A stretch of 27,594 nt of DNA from Flavobacteriales bacterium UBA3431 (GTDB lineage Bacteria; Bacteroidota; Bacteroidia; Flavobacteriales; Schleiferiaceae): positions 40,394 to 67,987 of the forward strand of contig DFSS01000016.1 in assembly GCA_002381225.1 (NCBI GenBank), given 5' to 3'. The notes beneath the pieces are model-generated. The model was not told the origin of the DNA, did no database searches, and saw only the letters and a program-made list of their open reading frames with translations. Positions within the stretch are counted from its first letter, which is position 1, and each line of letters begins with the position of its first letter. Below, piece after piece: positions 8,291-16,958 of the stretch. The translations under genes and the position numbers were made by a program.

Positions 8291-9019
8291 ATGACACCCC
8301 ATTGGCTCGAACGTACCGAACTACTCATTGGCCCCGACGCCATTGAGCGCTTGCAAAAAGCGCACGTTTTGGTGGTTGGCCTTGGCGGGGTGGGCAGTTT
8401 TGCCGTAGAATTTCTGGCCCGATCCGGCGTGGGCACCCTCACCTTGGTGGATGGCGATGTCGTAGACCCCACGAACCGAAACCGGCAATTGCAAGCCCTT
8501 TCTTCGACCCATGGGCAAAAGAAGGCGGCGTTGCTGGAAGCGCGTGTGAAGGACATCAACCCGGATGTGGTAGTGCATAGCCATGACGAATTCTTGACCC
8601 CCGAAGCCATGCGTGCCTTGATCAGCCAGCCTGGTTTTGACTTTGCGTTGGATTGCATTGACAGCGTGCAGCCCAAGCTGAATTTTATCGTGACCGCCCT
8701 GCAAGCCAAATTGCCCTTTATTTCGTCGATGGGCGCTGGAGGACGTTTGGACCCCAGCAAGATTCAGATTGCGAAGTTGGAGCGCACCTACAATTGTCCC
8801 TTTGCTAAGCACATTCGGAAGCGTCTGGGGCGAGAGTACCAGATTAAAAAGGGCTTTCCGGTGATTTTCTCGACCGAGTTGGCCAATCCTGAGTCGGTTC
8901 GTTTAACGGACGGCAGCAACTTCAAGAAGTCCTTCTATGGGACGTCTGCATGGATTCCTGCGGCCTTTGGCCTGCATGCCGCTTCGTACGCGGTCCGCAA
9001 GCTTTCCGGACTCCTCTGA
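8291..9019 (+). CDS. tcdA: tRNA threonylcarbamoyladenosine dehydratase (TcdA/CsdL)
   Basis: E1-like, ATP-dependent enzyme that cyclises t6A at tRNA position 37 to ct6A, which helps decode ANN codons. The 242-residue product has the ThiF/MoeB Rossmann motif GLGGVGS near residues 31-37, the DGDVVDPTNRNRQ segment that binds ATP, and the family's SMGAGGRLDPSKI block. The C-terminus is that of TcdA rather than ThiF or MoeB: it has no zinc CxxC pairs and ends with a hydrophobic AAFGLHAASYAV helix. It follows gap by 75 bp, with a candidate promoter of its own, and its stop lies 12 bp from the convergent Lrp-like gene. Confidence 0.92.
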   Translation: MTPHWLERTELLIGPDAIERLQKAHVLVVGLGGVGSFAVEFLARSGVGTLTLVDGDVVDPTNRNRQLQALSSTHGQKKAALLEARVKDINPDVVVHSHDEFLTPEAMRALISQPGFDFALDCIDSVQPKLNFIVTALQAKLPFISSMGAGGRLDPSKIQIAKLERTYNCPFAKHIRKRLGREYQIKKGFPVIFSTELANPESVRLTDGSNFKKSFYGTSAWIPAAFGLHAASYAVRKLSGLL

Positions 9020-9031
9020 GCAGGTAGGACC

Positions 9032-9529
9032 TTAAGCGTCTTCGCCCGCTGCGGGAAGTTCGTCGAGAATGCTTGCCAGCAATGCCTTGCTGCTGTTGAT
9101 GCACTCCTCGAGAGCGATCATCGTTTCCGTGTTGGTCACGCCGGGAATATCACTGATTTGGAAAATAATATCCTTGGCATGCTTGGTGTCCTGGCAGCGG
9201 ATTTTGGCAAAAATGCCAAAGCGGCCCGTGGCAATGTGGGCTACCGTCACCTCAGGTATCACTTTCAACGCTTCGATGACGTCATGAGTGCTGGAGGTTT
9301 TGCTCAAATAAATCCCCACAAACGCGATGAAGCTGTAGCCTAGCACGTCGTAATCCAACTGGAGGCTGGCGCCGCGAATGATTCCGGCCTTCTCCATCTT
9401 CTTGACGCGAACGTGAACGGTGCCCGGGGACACTTGGAGATCCTTGGCAATGTCCGTGTAGGTTTTACGCGCGTCCTCCAGGAGGTGGCGCAAAATTTCT
9501 TTATCCGTTCGGTCCAGTTTGTACTGCAT
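9032..9529 (-). CDS. Lrp/AsnC-family transcriptional regulator
   Basis: A 165-residue feast/famine regulator. The N-terminal winged helix-turn-helix is clear (TDKEILRHLLEDARK, then the recognition segment VSPGTVHVRVKKMEKAG). The C-terminal RAM domain, which binds amino acids and drives octamer formation, spans about 65-150. It starts 2 nt after the gcvT stop, so the two are one operon. AAGGA about 5 nt before the ATG is one of the few Shine-Dalgarno-like sites in the window. Co-transcription with gcvT suggests glycine/serine or general amino-acid sensing, but the ligand is not visible in the sequence. Confidence 0.93.
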   Translation of the reverse strand: MQYKLDRTDKEILRHLLEDARKTYTDIAKDLQVSPGTVHVRVKKMEKAGIIRGASLQLDYDVLGYSFIAFVGIYLSKTSSTHDVIEALKVIPEVTVAHIATGRFGIFAKIRCQDTKHAKDIIFQISDIPGVTNTETMIALEECINSSKALLASILDELPAAGEDA

Positions 9530-9531
9530 GC

Positions 9532-10644
9532 TTATCCTTGATTTCCCTTCCAGAAAGGTAAGGTGACCACCACGGCCTGCAGCAATTTTCCGCGCACTTC
9601 TACATAAATAGAACTGCCAGGGCTTGATTTTTCAGTCGGTACGTAGCCCATGCCAATGGCCTTCCCCACAGAGGGCGCCATCGTGCCGCTGGTCACCATC
9701 CCGATTAGAGTGCCGTGTTCGTCGGTGATGGGGTAGTCGTGGCGGGGAACACCGCGGTCAATGAGTTCAAATCCCACCAATTTGCGGGTGACGCCTGCTG
9801 CTTTTTGCGCTTGAAGCGCGGCAGAATTCGTGAATTCTTTCGTGAATTTGGTGATCCAACCCAAACCTGCCTCTATCGGAGAGGTGTGGTCGTTGATATC
9901 ATTACCATAAAGGCAGAAGCCCATTTCCAGGCGGAGCGTGTCCCGGGCTCCGAGACCCACGGGCACGATGCCCAAGCCGGATCCGTTTTGGAAAATCGCT
10001 TTCCAAATGGCCTCGGCGGCCGAGTTGGGCATGTAAATTTCAAAGCCCCCCGCTCCGGTGTAGCCCGTGGCTGAGACTAAAATATCTTCAAATCCTGCAA
10101 AACTTCCAACCCCGAAGGTGTAGTAGGTCATTCCATCTAAATCCAATTCCGTCAATCCCTGGAGGGCTTTGACGGCCAAGGGCCCTTGTACGGCCAGCAA
10201 CGAAGTCGATGCAGATTCATCCCGAAGAGTTACTTGGTGCGCTCCGACATGGGATTGCAGCCAGGCCCAATCTTTGGCCATGTTGGAAGCATTCACCACC
10301 AAGAGGTAGCGGGTTTCGGAAAAACAATAGACCAAAAGATCATCCACGATGCCGCCCAAGTCATTGGGTAAGCACGAATATTGGACTTTCCCTGCCACCA
10401 ATTTGGCCACGTCATTGGAGGTGACCGACTGCAAAAAGGCCAAGGCATCCGGCCCTTCGACATAGAATTCACCCATGTGGGAGACATCAAACACCCCGAC
10501 GCCATTGCGGACGGCATGGTGTTCCACACTCACGCCTTCGTATTGAACCGGCATGCGGTAGCCCGCAAAGGGGACCATTTTGGCGCCGAGGGCGTCATGT
10601 ACGGCATTGAGTGCCGTGAGTTGGAGAGATTCCTGTGCTTCCAT
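9532..10644 (-). CDS. gcvT: Aminomethyltransferase, T-protein of the glycine cleavage system
   Basis: Takes the aminomethyl group from lipoyl-H-protein and gives methylene-tetrahydrofolate and ammonia. The 370-residue length is typical. Recognisable parts include VPFAGYRMPVQYEG and FDVSHMGEF near the N-terminus, the folate-site segment LPNDLGGIVDDLLVY, ATGYTGAGGFEIY in the middle, and LGARDTLRLEMGFCLYGND. The C-terminal beta-barrel includes VTSGTMAPSVGKAIGMGYV. gcvH and gcvP are not in the window. The gene leads an operon with an Lrp-type regulator. A GAACTTTG box ends exactly 4 nt before the ATG, behind a small inverted repeat. Confidence 0.96.
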   Translation of the reverse strand: MEAQESLQLTALNAVHDALGAKMVPFAGYRMPVQYEGVSVEHHAVRNGVGVFDVSHMGEFYVEGPDALAFLQSVTSNDVAKLVAGKVQYSCLPNDLGGIVDDLLVYCFSETRYLLVVNASNMAKDWAWLQSHVGAHQVTLRDESASTSLLAVQGPLAVKALQGLTELDLDGMTYYTFGVGSFAGFEDILVSATGYTGAGGFEIYMPNSAAEAIWKAIFQNGSGLGIVPVGLGARDTLRLEMGFCLYGNDINDHTSPIEAGLGWITKFTKEFTNSAALQAQKAAGVTRKLVGFELIDRGVPRHDYPITDEHGTLIGMVTSGTMAPSVGKAIGMGYVPTEKSSPGSSIYVEVRGKLLQAVVVTLPFWKGNQG

Positions 10645-10648
10645 GCCG

Positions 10649-10669
10649 CAAAGTTCGGGGTGAATCCCC
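10649..10669 (-). promoter_or_regulatory. Predicted -7 box of gcvT-lrp with adjacent inverted repeat
   Basis: On the minus strand GAACTTTG (10656 to 10649) matches 5 of 6 fixed positions of TAnnTTTG and is 4 nt from the gcvT ATG. Directly upstream, GGGG-N5-CCCC (10657-10669) is a perfect inverted repeat that could be an operator, possibly for the Lrp-type protein encoded downstream. The operator role is inference. Confidence 0.45.
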
Positions 10670-10705
10670 TCTAGTTGGCTCGGTGCAAAGCAATTATTTG
10701 CCGGG

Positions 10706-11290
10706 TTAGCCGTGGATTCGCTGGCCGTCGGTGAACTGCGCCATTAAGCCTGCTTCAAAGGCCAACAAGTCCTGCCAAAGGGCATCGACGGGGGCGCGAC
10801 CGCCATATTTCCGCGCATACCCCAAAAAGAGCGTGTAGTGGTTCGCTTCCGAAACCATCAACCGGTTGTAAAATTGGGAAAGTTCGGAGTCCTGAATGTT
10901 TTGGGAGAGCACCTTAAAGCGCTCACAGCTTCGGGCCTCAATCAAGGCGCAAACCAAGAGGCGATGGACGAGCCGAAGCATGCGATCTCCTGTTTTGGGG
11001 AAAAAGCCCATCACGGCGTGCACATAGGGGTCCTTCCGTTCCCGCCCCAAGACGAATCCCCGCTCGACAATGCGCTTGTGGACCATTTCAAAATGGCTCA
11101 TTTCCTCGCGCGCCAACGAGGCCATATCCGTGACCAAATCACTGAGTTCGGGATAGGTTACCATCAGAGAAATAGCCGTCGAGGCGGCTTTTTGCTCGCA
11201 GTAGGCGTGGTCCGTGAGGATTTCTTCGATCTGTTCTTCCGCGGCATGGGCCCAGCGCGGATCCGTGGGGAGTTGGAGTCCAAGCATCAT
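10706..11290 (-). CDS. miaE: MiaE-type tRNA (ms2)io6A hydroxylase
   Basis: Non-heme diiron monooxygenase of the ferritin-like four-helix fold that hydroxylates the isopentenyl group of (ms2)i6A at tRNA position 37. The 194 residues carry the expected carboxylate/histidine ligands: E32 in AYCEQKAAS, E63 and H66 in EEMSH, E118 in IEARSCERF, and E148 and H151 in SEANH. The TLFLGYARKYG segment near the end also fits. Two ATGs occur in tandem (11290 and 11287); the first is 4 nt from an exact TATCTTTG box. It is divergent from the MltF-like gene across 37 bp. Confidence 0.93.
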   Translation of the reverse strand: MMLGLQLPTDPRWAHAAEEQIEEILTDHAYCEQKAASTAISLMVTYPELSDLVTDMASLAREEMSHFEMVHKRIVERGFVLGRERKDPYVHAVMGFFPKTGDRMLRLVHRLLVCALIEARSCERFKVLSQNIQDSELSQFYNRLMVSEANHYTLFLGYARKYGGRAPVDALWQDLLAFEAGLMAQFTDGQRIHG

Positions 11291-11294
11291 GGGT

Positions 11295-11302
11295 CAAAGA
11301 TA
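11295..11302 (-). promoter_or_regulatory. -7 box of miaE
   Basis: TATCTTTG on the minus strand is an exact TAnnTTTG match that ends 4 nt before the miaE ATG, predicting a leaderless transcript. No TTG is found 17-23 bp upstream. Confidence 0.6.
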
Positions 11303-11315
11303 CCCGCATTTTACC

Positions 11316-11323
11316 GACCTTGG
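11316..11323 (+). promoter_or_regulatory. Weak -7 box of the MltF-like gene
   Basis: GACCTTGG matches only 4 of 6 fixed positions of TAnnTTTG, but it ends 4 nt before ATG 11328, the same spacing as at the stronger sites, and differs by one base from the glycosyltransferase box GACCTTTG. Confidence 0.3.
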
Positions 11324-11327
11324 CCGC

Positions 11328-12605
11328 ATGCTTTGGCGGTGGAAATGGTCATATCCCTTCGTGCTGGCGGCCCTCTTTGTGGGCTCGCCCTCTGAGCCGT
11401 TGGATCTCGTGAACACCGCCCAATGGGACCAGGCTGACCGCCGAGACAATGGGACGGTGCGCATAGCCTTTGTTCCCGATGCCGGATGCCTGGATGTGGT
11501 CGAGGGCAAATTGCAGGGCTACGAATACGCCCTATTGGAAGCTTGGGAGGAAGCCATCCCCCAAAAAGTAGAATGGCTCTTTGCCCGAAGTGCTTCCGAA
11601 GCACTGGCTTGGGTCGAGGTCGGGCGCGCAGACTTGGCCGCAGGCAACATTCCCTCCTTCACCCGCGAAGGGCTGCGCACATCTCAGCCCGTCCGGGTGT
11701 TCCAATGGATCCAGTGGGGTGCTTCAGATAGCTTGCGCTATCTCAACGAATACCCCAAATTGGCTCCGTTTCTGCGGCAATCTGACAGCCTTCCTTTAGC
11801 CATTGAATCGACGACCATGTGGCGGCACATTCCCGCCAACGAAGCGGGATGGGTGGTTCCCGACGTCTATTTACCGGCCCTCAAAGCGCACAGCCAGCCT
11901 TCGTTTCGCGCTGTTCCCCTCGGCGAAGGGACTTTCTGCTGGATGGGGCGGACCAAAGACAGCCTCCTCATCGAATCTGTGGATGCCTTCCTCGCGAGCA
12001 AGCGTGCGCGACGCATTCAAGGATTTTATGGCCGGGACAGCTACCACGACGACTGGCTCAAGCCTATTGAGCTCTCGCCCTTTGATGCCTACTTCACGGA
12101 TTCGGAACGCTTTGATCGCTATACCTTAACCGCCTTGGCCTATGTGGAAAGTCGCTTCCGGAGCGACATCGTGTCCCCAGCCGGGGCCGTGGGGGTTATG
12201 CAGCTTATTCCAAACACGGCCTCCCGATTGGGGATTGAACCCCATCAATTGTACGAACCCAAGCTAAATATTCAGGCCGGACTGAAATACCTCCGCTTTT
12301 TGGACCAATATTGGAAACAACGCGGGGTGCCCGCCGAAAACCGACTGCCCTTTATCCTCGCCTCCTACAATACAGGGCCGACCCCCATTGCGCGCGCCGC
12401 AGACCAGGCGGCCAAAAAGGGCTGGGATCCCACGTTTTGGACGGGGCATGTAGACCAAGTGGCCAAAGGGCCTGGCGCGCATTACGCCCGAAAAACCCTG
12501 CGACTCGCCACCTTCTACCGCGGGTATGTCGATGCCATTCGCCGCGCGGAAGCCCCCGACCCGGCGAGGAACCAATGGATGGCGGTTTTGGACCGTCCTT
12601 CCTAG
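11328..12605 (+). CDS. mltF: MltF-like membrane-bound lytic murein transglycosylase
   Basis: Cleaves the MurNAc-GlcNAc bond of peptidoglycan to 1,6-anhydro products. The 425-residue product has an N-terminal signal helix (about 7-20), a periplasmic solute-binding (SBP_3-like) domain from about 42 (GTVRIAFVPDAGCLD) to 240, and a C-terminal lysozyme-like SLT domain. The catalytic Glu is E274 in AYVESRF, followed by the SLT motifs GAVGVMQLIPNTA and ILASYNTGP. This is the MltF layout. ATG 11328 is chosen because it begins the signal sequence. An ATG at 11289 overlaps the miaE start, and longer forms run antisense inside miaE. It converges on the MBOAT gene with a 4-nt overlap. Confidence 0.86.
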   Translation: MLWRWKWSYPFVLAALFVGSPSEPLDLVNTAQWDQADRRDNGTVRIAFVPDAGCLDVVEGKLQGYEYALLEAWEEAIPQKVEWLFARSASEALAWVEVGRADLAAGNIPSFTREGLRTSQPVRVFQWIQWGASDSLRYLNEYPKLAPFLRQSDSLPLAIESTTMWRHIPANEAGWVVPDVYLPALKAHSQPSFRAVPLGEGTFCWMGRTKDSLLIESVDAFLASKRARRIQGFYGRDSYHDDWLKPIELSPFDAYFTDSERFDRYTLTALAYVESRFRSDIVSPAGAVGVMQLIPNTASRLGIEPHQLYEPKLNIQAGLKYLRFLDQYWKQRGVPAENRLPFILASYNTGPTPIARAADQAAKKGWDPTFWTGHVDQVAKGPGAHYARKTLRLATFYRGYVDAIRRAEAPDPARNQWMAVLDRPS

Positions 12606-14272
12606 AACTGGAAATAAATGAATGGTTGGCTGTCCGCCGAAAGGGATTGGTATATGACCCACATAGTGAGGAGTGCCCATAAACCCTGGAGGGCGATGGG
12701 TGCTTGCGCAAATGCCTGCCGGTAGCGGGTCTTGATTCGACTGGGAATCCAATGAATTCCATAACCGAGGGCCATGACAGCCAAGGGACGCCAAAAACCC
12801 AGGAAGATGTCGTCCGCCAGCCCCCAATCCATAGCCGACCAGGTGCGGTGCAAGATGCTCAGCGCCTCATCCCACCCTGGGGCGCGGAACCACGCTCGAG
12901 TCAGTGTAATAAAGGTCAACGTCGTGACCAGTCCAAACGCCCGGCCGAGCCAGGAGTTTCGCGGCGACCAAGGGCGCACTTTGGACCAAAGCTTGTAGCC
13001 CACGAGGCCCAGGCCGTTGAGCCCTCCCCACGTTACAAAATTCCATGAAGAGCCGTGCCAAAAGCCTCCCAAAAGCATGGTGAGCATCACGTTGATGTTG
13101 GTGTTCAGCCAGCGTCGGAAGGGGCCCCAAACTCGGGTCAACACGAAGACGAGAAGAATGGCCCCTGCGAAGGAGACAGGTACCCAGAAAGATTCGGCGA
13201 GCATGCTGATCACAAAGAGGGCCAAAAAGACAATGGTGTACGAAGCAAACGATCCTTGGCGGTTGCCCCCCAGAGGAATGTACAAGTAGTCGCGTAGCCA
13301 GGTGCTCAGTGAGATGTGCCAACGGCGCCAAAAATCAGAGACGGATAGGGCTTTATAGGGTGAATTGAAGTTCGTCGTCAAGGTGAAGCCCATCAACATG
13401 GCCACCCCAATTGCGACATCCGTATAGCCGCTAAAATCCGCATAGACCTGCAAGGAATAGGCGAAGAGAGCTAAAAGGCATTCGAGCCCACTGTACAGGG
13501 TCGGCTGCGCAAAGACCCGGTCCGCGAAATTGCTCGCAATGTAGTCGGCCAAAATCAGTTTTTTGAGCAATCCATTGAGAATCCAAAACAGGGCCATGCC
13601 GAATACGGCCCGCGTAACCTTGTATTCTTTGTAAAGCTGGGGGATGAATTCGGAGGCGCGCACGATGGGACCGGCTACCAATTGAGGAAAAAAGCTCACA
13701 TAGAATCCAAAATCGGCCCACCGACGAACCGGTTCAATCTGCCGGCGGTAGATATCTATGGTATAACTCAAACATTGGAAGGTGTAAAAGGAAATCCCTA
13801 CGGGCAAGAGGATGCGGTCTTCCACGAAATCGGTTCCCAAGTAGGTGTTGCTCCACAGGGCATAATGTGGCACCGGCTCCCAGAAAACACCAAATCCATC
13901 TGCCAAAAATTCAGCGAAGAAATAGGGGTATTTGAAATAAAATAGGACGCTCAAATTGGTGATGACGCTGACCGCGACCCACGCCTTGCGCTTCCATTCG
14001 GTGTGGGTCTGGGCCAGCCAGGCTCCCACATAAAAGTCGACCGTCGTCGAAAACAGCAAAAGCAAGAAGAAGGACCCACTTGTTTTATAGTAGAAGTACA
14101 GGGAAATCAGAAAGAGGTAGCTGTTGCGCAGCGCCATTTTTCGGTGCACCAACTGGTAGCCTACCAAGACCATGGCAAAGAAAACCCAGAAGGCCACCTC
14201 CGTAAAGATGATGGGCTGCTTGGCGCTAAAGGCCAGCCAACTGGGCAACTGATGCAAGAGCCAATCCATCAT
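12602..14272 (-). CDS. MBOAT-family O-acyltransferase (AlgI/PatA/DltB-like)
   Basis: Polytopic membrane acyltransferase that passes acyl groups, usually acetyl, across the membrane to a periplasmic carrier or polymer. The 556 residues include many hydrophobic helices and the AlgI-type landmarks LLPVGISFYTFQ (155-166), YADFSGYTDVAIG (277-289), DFWRRWHISLSTW with H319, and LGGFWHGSSWNF with the invariant active-site H406. It ends YFQF, like many relatives. Last gene of an operon with two SGNH hydrolases and a LysM protein; its ATG forms an ATGA overlap with the preceding stop. PatA, which supplies acetyl for peptidoglycan O-acetylation, is the closest functional model given these partners. Alginate-type or other polysaccharide acetylation remains possible. 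Confidence 0.9.
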   Translation of the reverse strand: MMDWLLHQLPSWLAFSAKQPIIFTEVAFWVFFAMVLVGYQLVHRKMALRNSYLFLISLYFYYKTSGSFFLLLLFSTTVDFYVGAWLAQTHTEWKRKAWVAVSVITNLSVLFYFKYPYFFAEFLADGFGVFWEPVPHYALWSNTYLGTDFVEDRILLPVGISFYTFQCLSYTIDIYRRQIEPVRRWADFGFYVSFFPQLVAGPIVRASEFIPQLYKEYKVTRAVFGMALFWILNGLLKKLILADYIASNFADRVFAQPTLYSGLECLLALFAYSLQVYADFSGYTDVAIGVAMLMGFTLTTNFNSPYKALSVSDFWRRWHISLSTWLRDYLYIPLGGNRQGSFASYTIVFLALFVISMLAESFWVPVSFAGAILLVFVLTRVWGPFRRWLNTNINVMLTMLLGGFWHGSSWNFVTWGGLNGLGLVGYKLWSKVRPWSPRNSWLGRAFGLVTTLTFITLTRAWFRAPGWDEALSILHRTWSAMDWGLADDIFLGFWRPLAVMALGYGIHWIPSRIKTRYRQAFAQAPIALQGLWALLTMWVIYQSLSADSQPFIYFQF

Positions 14273-15543
14273 AGGGCATCCAGGGTTGAAGGTTCGGGTG
14301 CAAAGGGACGATCATAGCGCTCCAAGTACCAATCGGACAGCGCATGGGCCAGCCAATCCGCCTGCAGCGCATAGCCTGCTCGGGTCATGTGAATGCCATC
14401 TTTGGCTGCCCAACCCTGGCGGATCCAATAGGACATCGACCGCGCCCCGCCCATCAAATGGTAAAAATCATGGACGGCGGCCCCATTTTTGGCTGCTAAG
14501 CGCATCATGGAACGCGCCACAACCTCTCCATGCGGGTTGTAGCGGCCCTTGTAGTAGCTGTCGTTGTTGGTCAAGAAAATAAATGCGCACGAGGGATTGA
14601 CGGCACGCGCCCACTGCATCAAAGTGTCGTAATTCGCTTCAAATTCCGTCGAATCAAACCGACCAGCCACTTTGTACGCGTCATTGATGCCCAGCCCAAA
14701 AATGATCACATCCGGCGGAAAGGCCCCGAGTTGCGCTTGGTAGCGTTCGCATTTGAGGAAGGAATGGGTCGCGGCCCCATTGGCCCCCAAAGCATGGTAG
14801 CGCAAACCGACATCCACATTCATGACTTGAATCCCCTCGAGAGAAAAATAGGTCTGCGCCGAATGGGACCGGTACAAATGGAAGGCCACGGTGTCCTGAG
14901 GTACATGGTACCGCGCTTCACAGGCTTGGAGTGCTTCATTGTACCAAACCGTATCCGGGGCCCCGCCAAAGACCACACCATAGGATGAATCGCTTGGTGC
15001 GGCAAAGATGCGGAGGTGCGTAAACTGAAACGGATCTTCCGTGCTATGAATTTTAACCTGAACCGTACTGTCGCGGGTCCACGCCCGGATGCCCGAGACC
15101 CCCCAAGGCCCTTCATGAGTTGGCACAGAGCAGCGCTGCCCCGTCCACGAATCCAAGTGGTTTGTCCACACTTTGTAGCTCGGGGGGTTATTGGTTCGCG
15201 CCAAGGTAAAGGGAAAGAAGAATCCGCGTTCCCCCGCCAAGCCCGGCGCCAAACTTTGCATATGGTAGCGAATGGCATCCGTAAGCAGGCCCGCCTGAAC
15301 ATGGGAGCCCCCCACGTGAACCAAATTGATTTCTTGGCGGCCCTCAAAAACAAGGGCATCCATTTTTTGGAAGAAGGGGGTAAAGGCGGAATCGCCCGCA
15401 GGAAAGAGCAATTGGTTGGGGACAGCGGGAATGGGAGCCGGCGACGGAAGGGCGCGCACGGAAATGGGCTGTGCCCATCCCGCCAAGGAAGTCAGCAGGG
15501 CCGCACCCAAAAGGAACTGTCGAAACGGTACTCGCTTACTCAT
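14269..15543 (-). CDS. Secreted SGNH/GDSL hydrolase-like protein, second of a tandem pair
   Basis: A 424-residue protein with a cleavable signal peptide (about 1-24, ending LAGWAQ). Block I reads VHVGGSHVQAG with the nucleophile at S80; the usual Asp of GDS is Gly here. Block III is FGLGIND with the oxyanion-hole N287, and block V is KDGIHMTRAG with D382 and H385. The serine, Asn and Asp-His elements are therefore all present. An insert of roughly 150 residues between blocks I and III (about 110-260) is probably a beta-rich accessory domain. Such proteins transfer or remove acetyl groups on cell-wall glycans and polysaccharides. It overlaps the upstream SGNH gene by 8 nt and the MBOAT gene by 4 nt. 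Confidence 0.85.
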   Translation of the reverse strand: MSKRVPFRQFLLGAALLTSLAGWAQPISVRALPSPAPIPAVPNQLLFPAGDSAFTPFFQKMDALVFEGRQEINLVHVGGSHVQAGLLTDAIRYHMQSLAPGLAGERGFFFPFTLARTNNPPSYKVWTNHLDSWTGQRCSVPTHEGPWGVSGIRAWTRDSTVQVKIHSTEDPFQFTHLRIFAAPSDSSYGVVFGGAPDTVWYNEALQACEARYHVPQDTVAFHLYRSHSAQTYFSLEGIQVMNVDVGLRYHALGANGAATHSFLKCERYQAQLGAFPPDVIIFGLGINDAYKVAGRFDSTEFEANYDTLMQWARAVNPSCAFIFLTNNDSYYKGRYNPHGEVVARSMMRLAAKNGAAVHDFYHLMGGARSMSYWIRQGWAAKDGIHMTRAGYALQADWLAHALSDWYLERYDRPFAPEPSTLDAL

Positions 15544-16954
15544 GACGCTGGAGTTCGGCTTGCATCGATTCCACTAAGGCTTTGGCGACTTTCTTGGCTC
15601 CCCGCGGGGTAAAGTGGATGTGGTCAGGTCCAGCCAAAGGCGGATTTTGATTGACCCAATCCACCATGCCACCCGGTCCCCCCATAAAGTCCATGACATC
15701 AAAGAACGCGGCGCCTTCCTCAAAGGCCGCCATCTTAAGGGCATCCCGCACGTCGTCGACAAAGGGGTAACTCACCCAATCCAATCCCTCTTTGACCGCC
15801 ATGTCACTCGGACCCACCACTAAAATATTGGCCCCAGGAAGAGCTTCTTGAAAGAGGCGAATCTGACGACGGAAGGCTTCGCCGTAGCGCATCACGGCTT
15901 CCTTGCTCTTGAAGTAGGGCACCGCATTGCCACCAAATTGCAAGATCACGAGCCCGACGGGTTCGCGCTGGAGTGACGCCATGAAATGTCCGCGGTCCAT
16001 GCGTGTAAAACTCAAACCATCCGCCCCCCGCATGGCCACATTGTCTACCCGTACGCCGGTTGGACCGTCCATTGAAAGCCCATACCAGTCAGGGCTTGCC
16101 CCGCGGAATTCCAAACTGAGCGATTTGACAGGTTGAGTGGCCACCGCACGCAGTGCCCCACTTCGGGCATTGGAATCGAGGTAGTCAATTTTCCATAGCG
16201 TGTCATTGGCGTACCATTTGATCTCAACCGGCCCCTTGGCGGGTCCGTGTAGAAGGGAAAAGGAGCGGCTCTGTCGAGCCCGTGGATAACCGTAACTGCG
16301 CGGACTGTAGCGCACTTTGGCATCGGGACCCGAAGCGGATTTGGTCGCATAGCGATGGGAAATGCCCCGTGGGCCATACATGTTGGTGGGGCTTTTGTCG
16401 TTGGCGCGCCCAAAACTTACCATGCGCGTCCAGGCTCCTTCCGCCGTATGCGCCACGGCAGCCATCGGAACGAAAGGAACCAAGGGCTGCATCCCTGCTC
16501 CCTCTCCTCCGTACAAAGCCTGCAATGCGTCGCGCAAATCTCCCGTGATGCGGTCCCCTTCAATCTGTGAATCGCCAAAGTGAAGAATGCGCAGGACCCC
16601 GCCGCTATGCAGCTGTTGGAGACCTTGCGCCAACTTGGCCATCCCCAAGGTGTCCGAGTCTGAAAATTGAATCGCCCCTTGACCAGGTTTTGGGCGACGC
16701 AAGGGGGCACTGACCTCGACCGTGTCCGCCAATGCCCAAGACTCCAAGGAATCTTGCCGCCGTTGGGTTTCTGCTTCCTCGCGTTGCGCGGCCGCCCAGT
16801 CCTCCCACGGGTGCCATTGGGGCATGCGCAAGGCGATTCCACCGCCCAAGTCATACTCCGATCGGGGATTGAAGTAAGCAAACAGAGCAAAAACTCCTAG
16901 AACCAGGGCAATAAGAATGGCCGTGATCCACGGCGCGTGCTGCTCTCCCTTCAT
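15536..16954 (-). CDS. Membrane-anchored SGNH/GDSL hydrolase-like protein, first of a tandem pair
   Basis: A 472-residue protein with one N-terminal membrane helix (about 9-28) and a linker to about 115, which would place the catalytic domain in the periplasm. Block I is canonical (HFGDSQIEGD, nucleophile S129), block III reads LQFGGNAV (G341-N343), and block V is GPDHIHFTPRG (D444, H447). The accessory segment between blocks I and III is about 200 residues long. Anchored SGNH proteins paired with an MBOAT act as periplasmic acetyltransferases (PatB/AlgJ type) or as esterases; the sequence cannot separate the two. It starts 4 nt after the LysM gene and overlaps the next SGNH gene by 8 nt. Confidence 0.85.
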   Translation of the reverse strand: MKGEQHAPWITAILIALVLGVFALFAYFNPRSEYDLGGGIALRMPQWHPWEDWAAAQREEAETQRRQDSLESWALADTVEVSAPLRRPKPGQGAIQFSDSDTLGMAKLAQGLQQLHSGGVLRILHFGDSQIEGDRITGDLRDALQALYGGEGAGMQPLVPFVPMAAVAHTAEGAWTRMVSFGRANDKSPTNMYGPRGISHRYATKSASGPDAKVRYSPRSYGYPRARQSRSFSLLHGPAKGPVEIKWYANDTLWKIDYLDSNARSGALRAVATQPVKSLSLEFRGASPDWYGLSMDGPTGVRVDNVAMRGADGLSFTRMDRGHFMASLQREPVGLVILQFGGNAVPYFKSKEAVMRYGEAFRRQIRLFQEALPGANILVVGPSDMAVKEGLDWVSYPFVDDVRDALKMAAFEEGAAFFDVMDFMGGPGGMVDWVNQNPPLAGPDHIHFTPRGAKKVAKALVESMQAELQRHE

Positions 16955-16958
16955 TTCG

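Noticed and set aside
11214..11327. Longer start for the MltF-like protein (11214 or ATG 11289)
   Set aside because: The extension is antisense to miaE and would bury the signal peptide; ATG 11328 gives a normal secreted precursor.
15016..15612. 198-codon plus-strand frame across the two SGNH genes
   Set aside because: Antisense shadow; basic, low-complexity translation with no domain, while both SGNH genes keep their catalytic motifs.
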